From NCBI GenBank assembly GCA_022014155.1, contig JAKLLS010000005.1, positions 1-62,788 on the forward strand: a DNA stretch of 62,788 nucleotides, in the 5' to 3' direction. Shown in pieces: positions 59,042 through 62,788 of the stretch (the stretch's first letter is position 1; every line of letters begins with the position of its first letter). Made by a program: the position numbers and the translations under genes. Source of the DNA: Marinobacter sp. Its GTDB lineage: Bacteria > Pseudomonadota > Gammaproteobacteria > Pseudomonadales > Oleiphilaceae. Under the pieces are notes generated by a model. That model saw nothing but the letters and a program-made list of their open reading frames with translations. It ran no database searches and was not told the DNA's origin.

Positions 59042-59857
59042 TCAGGTGTTGTTCTGAAGCAGTGTGATGGTCGTGTCCAGACCCTGAAGAATGCCTTTGG
59101 AGTAGCGATCAATGACGAATGCCACATTGTTCTCATTGTAATTGATGTAGGAGCCACGAATGAACTGCCACTTGGAGGTAACGTCCTCGAGGGCGCTCTT
59201 TAGCTCACCTTTTTTGCCGCCCCTGTTGATTTCGGCCAGCAGTGAGTCAAATTTGAGAGCTTGTTGATCCAGGGATTCCTCTGTTGAAGAGCCCTGGAAT
59301 GTCTGCGAGACCGTTGAGTATGTCCGGGCGGAATATTTGGCCATCATCTGGGCTAGGGTGATGGCCGCGGATCTGGCGGCTTCCACGCGGGAGCTGGTGG
59401 AGGTTTCGCTGCTTTCCCGGGAAACGTCGTAAAGCTCCGTCGCCATTCTGCTCATCGTCAATGCCTGGTTGGCCATATCGGAAACCAGTCGCAGGTCCGG
59501 GTAGCCGGTGTTACGCACATCGTTAATATTGTCCCGCATCAGATTCTTGAAGGAATCGAATTCGCCGTTCAGCTTTTCGACATCCTCATTGCTGAGAATG
59601 CCCGCCGTGCTTTCGGCAAGATTGGTCATGGATGTATTGGCGTTATTAATGTTGCCCACAATTTCATTGAGGGTGTTGGTGTCACCGTTGGCGCTGAAAC
59701 GATAGTAGGCATCCAGGGCAAGGTAGTTGCTGACACGGAACTTGTGCAGCTCGGAAAGAAATCCGTCTCCGGTTTCTGCTCGTGCAGCAAAAGAAGTAAG
59801 GGCGAGCAGTATCAGGGCTGCAACGAGTGAGCGTACCCGAAGGCGAGCGTCGGTCAT
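59042..59857 (-). CDS. Hypothetical helical periplasmic protein
   Basis: 271-residue exported protein with a signal peptide (residues 1-27, ARA before ETGDG). The mature protein looks entirely helical and hydrophilic, for example NEIVGNINNANTSMTNLAESTAGILSNEDVEKLNGEF and LVSDMANQALTMSRMATELYDVSRESSETSTSSRVEAARS, resembling the extracytoplasmic four-helix modules of chemoreceptor-type sensors, but it has no signalling domain. Function not recognised. Confidence 0.8.
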   Translation of the reverse strand: MTDARLRVRSLVAALILLALTSFAARAETGDGFLSELHKFRVSNYLALDAYYRFSANGDTNTLNEIVGNINNANTSMTNLAESTAGILSNEDVEKLNGEFDSFKNLMRDNINDVRNTGYPDLRLVSDMANQALTMSRMATELYDVSRESSETSTSSRVEAARSAAITLAQMMAKYSARTYSTVSQTFQGSSTEESLDQQALKFDSLLAEINRGGKKGELKSALEDVTSKWQFIRGSYINYNENNVAFVIDRYSKGILQGLDTTITLLQNNT

Positions 59858-60294
59858 CGGATAGATCTCCGTACGTGTGTTTTATTATTGTGGACTAAAG
59901 TCTCGGTCCGAAGGTAAAGTAACTCAGCCAGCCGATCAAGCGGTTTTACAGCCTGTAACCCGGGCAAATGTAAAGTGCTGCCAAATTTGTGTGACGCAGT
60001 TCCGGTTTTTGTTAAGACACGGATATACCACACTGAAAAACAATAAATTCAAATCACCAATTTCTCCGGTGCCTTCGCCGACTTTGAAGACTTTTGCACC
60101 GATTCTTCCAGAAACAAATTGACAAATGAGCTGTTTTTTTTCATCGTGTGCCCTCACGATTCAAACGACTGTATGAATTTTGAATCGGATTATCGGGCAG
60201 TGACCGAAATCTCGCTGCATCCGCAGGCGCTTGCCAACATCTGAAATGGCGAGGGGTCTGCAAGCAGTTCCAAACACAGACTGGAGATCAGTTG
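59858..60294. other. Non-coding upstream region of fadB
   Basis: About 437 bases with no convincing gene; short open frames on both strands are not supported by start sites or composition. The only notable element is the inverted repeat at 60157-60187. Confidence 0.6.
60157..60187. promoter_or_regulatory. 9-base inverted repeat upstream of fadB
   Basis: CGATTCAAA (60157-60165) and TTTGAATCG (60179-60187) are exact inverted copies, 13 bases apart, ending 107 bases before the fadB start. This fits a dimeric-regulator site such as one controlling beta-oxidation genes, but the sequence is not the E. coli FadR consensus nor the Pseudomonas PsrA pattern. It could instead be a hairpin in the leader. 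Confidence 0.5.
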
Positions 60295-62442
60295 ATGATT
60301 TACGAAGGTAAAGCCATCACGGTTAAAGAGATCGAAGGCGGGATCGCTCAGTTGAACTTTGACTTGCAGGGCGAGTCAGTCAACAAGTTCAACCGTCTCA
60401 CCATCGAAGAACTGGGCGCCGCAGCTGAAGCACTCAAATCCCAGAAGAACCTGAAAGGGTTGGTCGTAACCAGCTCCAAGGACAGTTTCATTGTCGGTGC
60501 TGATATCACCGAGTTTACCGAGCTGTTTGCCGGTACAGAAGAAGACCTCGTTGCCAATAACCTGAAGGCCAATGAAGTTTTCAACGCTATTGAAGACCTG
60601 CCGTTCCCGACGGTTACCGCCATCAACGGTATCGCACTGGGCGGTGGTTTCGAGATGTGTCTGGCGACCGACTACCGTGTTATGGCTCCGAAAGCCAAGG
60701 TAGGTCTGCCGGAAGTCAAGCTGGGTATATTCCCGGGCTTTGGTGGCACTGTGCGCCTGTCCCGTCTGGTGGGCGTGGATAACGCCATCGAGTGGATCAG
60801 TGGTGGTACTGAAAACCGCGCTGACGCAGCTCTGAAAGTGGGCGCTGTGGATGCTGTTGTAGAAGCCGACAAGTTGGTTGAAGCGGCTGTTGCCATTATT
60901 AACCAGTGCAACGAAGGCAAGCTGGACAACGAAGCGCGTCGCGAAGAGAAGAAAGGCAAAATCAAGCTCAATGCCATGGAAAGCATGATGGCGTTCGAGA
61001 TTTCCAAGGCGTTCGTTGCTGGTAAGGCGGGCAAGAACTATCCGGCGCCGGTGGAAGCCATCAAGGTGATGCAGAAGCACGCCGGTATGACCCGCGACAA
61101 GGCAATCGAGGTGGAAGCCAAGGGCTTTGCCAAGATGGCCAAGACCAACGTGGCGGCCTGCCTGGTAGGTCTGTTCCTGAACGATCAGGCCCTTAAGAAG
61201 AAAGCCAGCGCCTGGGAGAAGGAAGCCGCTGACGTGAAACTGGCGGCCGTACTGGGTGCCGGCATCATGGGTGGTGGTGTGGCCTACCAGTCCGCACTGA
61301 AGGGCACACCGATCATCATGAAGGACATCAACCAGGACGGTATCGCCCTGGGACTGAAGGAAGCCAAGAAGCTTCTGTCCAAGCGTGTTGACAAGGGCAA
61401 GATGGACGCCGGCAAAATGGCCGACGTGCTCAACAGCATTACTCCGACCCTGAACTACGGTGATTTCAAGAACGTAGACCTGGTTGTTGAAGCAGTTGTT
61501 GAAAATCCGAAGGTGAAAGATGCGGTTCTGCGTGAAACCGAAGAGATGGTTCGTGATGACGCCATCCTGACCTCCAACACCTCTACGATTTCCATCGACC
61601 TTCTGGCCAAGAACCTGAAGCGTCCGGAAAACTTCTGTGGCATGCACTTCTTCAACCCGGTGCACATGATGCCGCTGGTTGAGGTTATCCGTGGCTCCAA
61701 GACCAGTGATCGTGCTATCGCGACCACCGTGGCTTACGCCAAGGCCATGGGCAAGACCCCGATTGTGGTCAACGATTGCCCGGGCTTCCTGGTTAACCGT
61801 GTACTGTTCCCGTATTTCGGCGGCTTCGCTGGCCTGCTGCGTGACGGCGCGGACTTCCAGAAAGTCGACAAGGTCATGGAAAAGTTCGGCTGGCCGATGG
61901 GCCCCGCATACCTGCTGGACGTGGTTGGCATGGATACCGCCAAGCACGCCGATGAGGTGATGGCGGAAGGCTTCCCGGATCGTATGAAGTCCGACTTCAA
62001 GTCCGGCGTGGAAGTGATGTTCGAGAACAACCGTTACGGACAGAAGAACGACAAGGGCTTCTACAAGTACGAACTGGACCGCAAGGGCAAGCAGAAGAAG
62101 GTTGTCGACGAAGAGACCTACAAGCTGCTTGAGCCGGTTGTTCAGGGTAAGAACGATTTCAGCGACGAGGACATCATCGCCCGCATGATGCTGCCCCTGT
62201 GCCTGGAGACCGTTCGCTGCCTGGAAGACGGCATTGTTGAAGACCCGGCAGACGCCGATATGGGCCTGATCTTCGGTATCGGCTTCCCGCCGTTCCGTGG
62301 TGGTGCCCTGCGCTATATCGACGACATGGGTGTCGACAAGTTCGTCGAGCTGGCAGACAAGTTTGCAGATCTTGGTCCTTTGTATCACCCGACCGAGAAG
62401 CTGCGTGAAATGGCCAAGACTGGCGAAAAGTTCTTTGGCTAA
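60295..62442 (+). CDS. fadB: Fatty-acid oxidation complex alpha subunit
   Basis: 715-residue multifunctional protein (enoyl-CoA hydratase and 3-hydroxyacyl-CoA dehydrogenase) for beta-oxidation. The hydratase half has [27 protein letters not shown] (about residues 103-129) with the catalytic Glu, and [19 protein letters not shown] with the second. The dehydrogenase half has the NAD site [16 protein letters not shown] (about 317-332) and the catalytic His in [18 protein letters not shown] 60295 has GGAG 9 bases upstream; a TTG directly before it is also possible. fadA follows. Confidence 0.97.
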   Translation: MIYEGKAITVKEIEGGIAQLNFDLQGESVNKFNRLTIEELGAAAEALKSQKNLKGLVVTSSKDSFIVGADITEFTELFAGTEEDLVANNLKANEVFNAIEDLPFPTVTAINGIALGGGFEMCLATDYRVMAPKAKVGLPEVKLGIFPGFGGTVRLSRLVGVDNAIEWISGGTENRADAALKVGAVDAVVEADKLVEAAVAIINQCNEGKLDNEARREEKKGKIKLNAMESMMAFEISKAFVAGKAGKNYPAPVEAIKVMQKHAGMTRDKAIEVEAKGFAKMAKTNVAACLVGLFLNDQALKKKASAWEKEAADVKLAAVLGAGIMGGGVAYQSALKGTPIIMKDINQDGIALGLKEAKKLLSKRVDKGKMDAGKMADVLNSITPTLNYGDFKNVDLVVEAVVENPKVKDAVLRETEEMVRDDAILTSNTSTISIDLLAKNLKRPENFCGMHFFNPVHMMPLVEVIRGSKTSDRAIATTVAYAKAMGKTPIVVNDCPGFLVNRVLFPYFGGFAGLLRDGADFQKVDKVMEKFGWPMGPAYLLDVVGMDTAKHADEVMAEGFPDRMKSDFKSGVEVMFENNRYGQKNDKGFYKYELDRKGKQKKVVDEETYKLLEPVVQGKNDFSDEDIIARMMLPLCLETVRCLEDGIVEDPADADMGLIFGIGFPPFRGGALRYIDDMGVDKFVELADKFADLGPLYHPTEKLREMAKTGEKFFG

Positions 62443-62448
62443 CCCTGA

Positions 62449-62788
<340 letters not shown>

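Noticed and set aside
59877..60122. 81-residue open frame upstream of fadB
   Set aside because: No ribosome-binding site and no recognisable protein features; treated as non-coding.
60376..62388. 670-residue open frame on the minus strand opposite fadB
   Set aside because: Antisense shadow of fadB, whose catalytic motifs and length are canonical.

Overview
This 62.8-kb window is ordinary gammaproteobacterial chromosome of moderately high GC. The gene order and protein sequences suggest Marinobacter or a close relative: a Pseudomonas-like secDF-suhB-trmJ-cysE-iscR block, a single flgBCDEFGHIJKL run, and ndk-rlmN-pilW-rodZ-ispG-hisS-yfgM-bamB-der. The genus is an inference from gene content and was not tested by any search. 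No rRNA, prophage, insertion sequence or CRISPR array is visible.

Layout: (a) 1-13.2 kb: 3' part of a long-chain acyl-CoA ligase, a YiiD-type thioesterase, a ferric-iron importer fbpA-fbpB on the minus strand, a PilZ protein, two lipoproteins, a degenerate HD-GYP protein, an ABC-2 exporter pair with queF, and a MASE2 adenylate cyclase paired with a DUF962 protein. (b) 13.2-24.9 kb: the rod/hook/hook-filament-junction genes flgB to flgL. Sequences matching sigma-54 promoters (-24/-12) lie before flgB and, unusually, before flgF, where the promoter overlaps a hairpin containing the flgF ribosome-binding site. (c) 25-30.6 kb: tRNA-Leu, queA, tgt, yajC, secD, secF (queuosine tRNA modification and the Sec accessory complex). 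(d) 30.7-44.4 kb: a suhB homologue lacking two metal-binding aspartates, trmJ, cysE, iscR, a short IscS-type desulfurase with no iscU/iscA/hscBA/fdx after it, then ndk through der. (e) 44.4-50.3 kb: a minus-strand GGDEF-EAL protein, ackA and pta. (f) 50.5-60 kb: tRNA-Glu, tRNA-Gly and single genes (SDR epimerase, CbiX-like protein, DUF924, TetR, L,D-transpeptidase, MOSC, Uup plus a coupled Cys-rich protein, a universal stress protein, a helical periplasmic protein). (g) 60.2-62.8 kb: fadB and the start of fadA.

Themes. Fatty-acid use bounds the window (acyl-CoA ligase at one end, beta-oxidation complex at the other). Several regulatory proteins act on, or resemble enzymes of, nucleotide second messengers (PilZ, HD-GYP-like, GGDEF-EAL, adenylate cyclase). 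tRNA modification is well represented (queF, queA, tgt, trmJ, rlmN for rRNA/tRNA, and iscS as sulfur donor).

The observations I consider most worth a second look are: the flgF promoter/hairpin overlap; the contracted isc locus whose IscS ends where the IscU-binding tail normally begins; and two enzyme-family proteins (SuhB-like and HD-GYP-like) that have lost active-site residues. No wholly new multi-gene system was identified.
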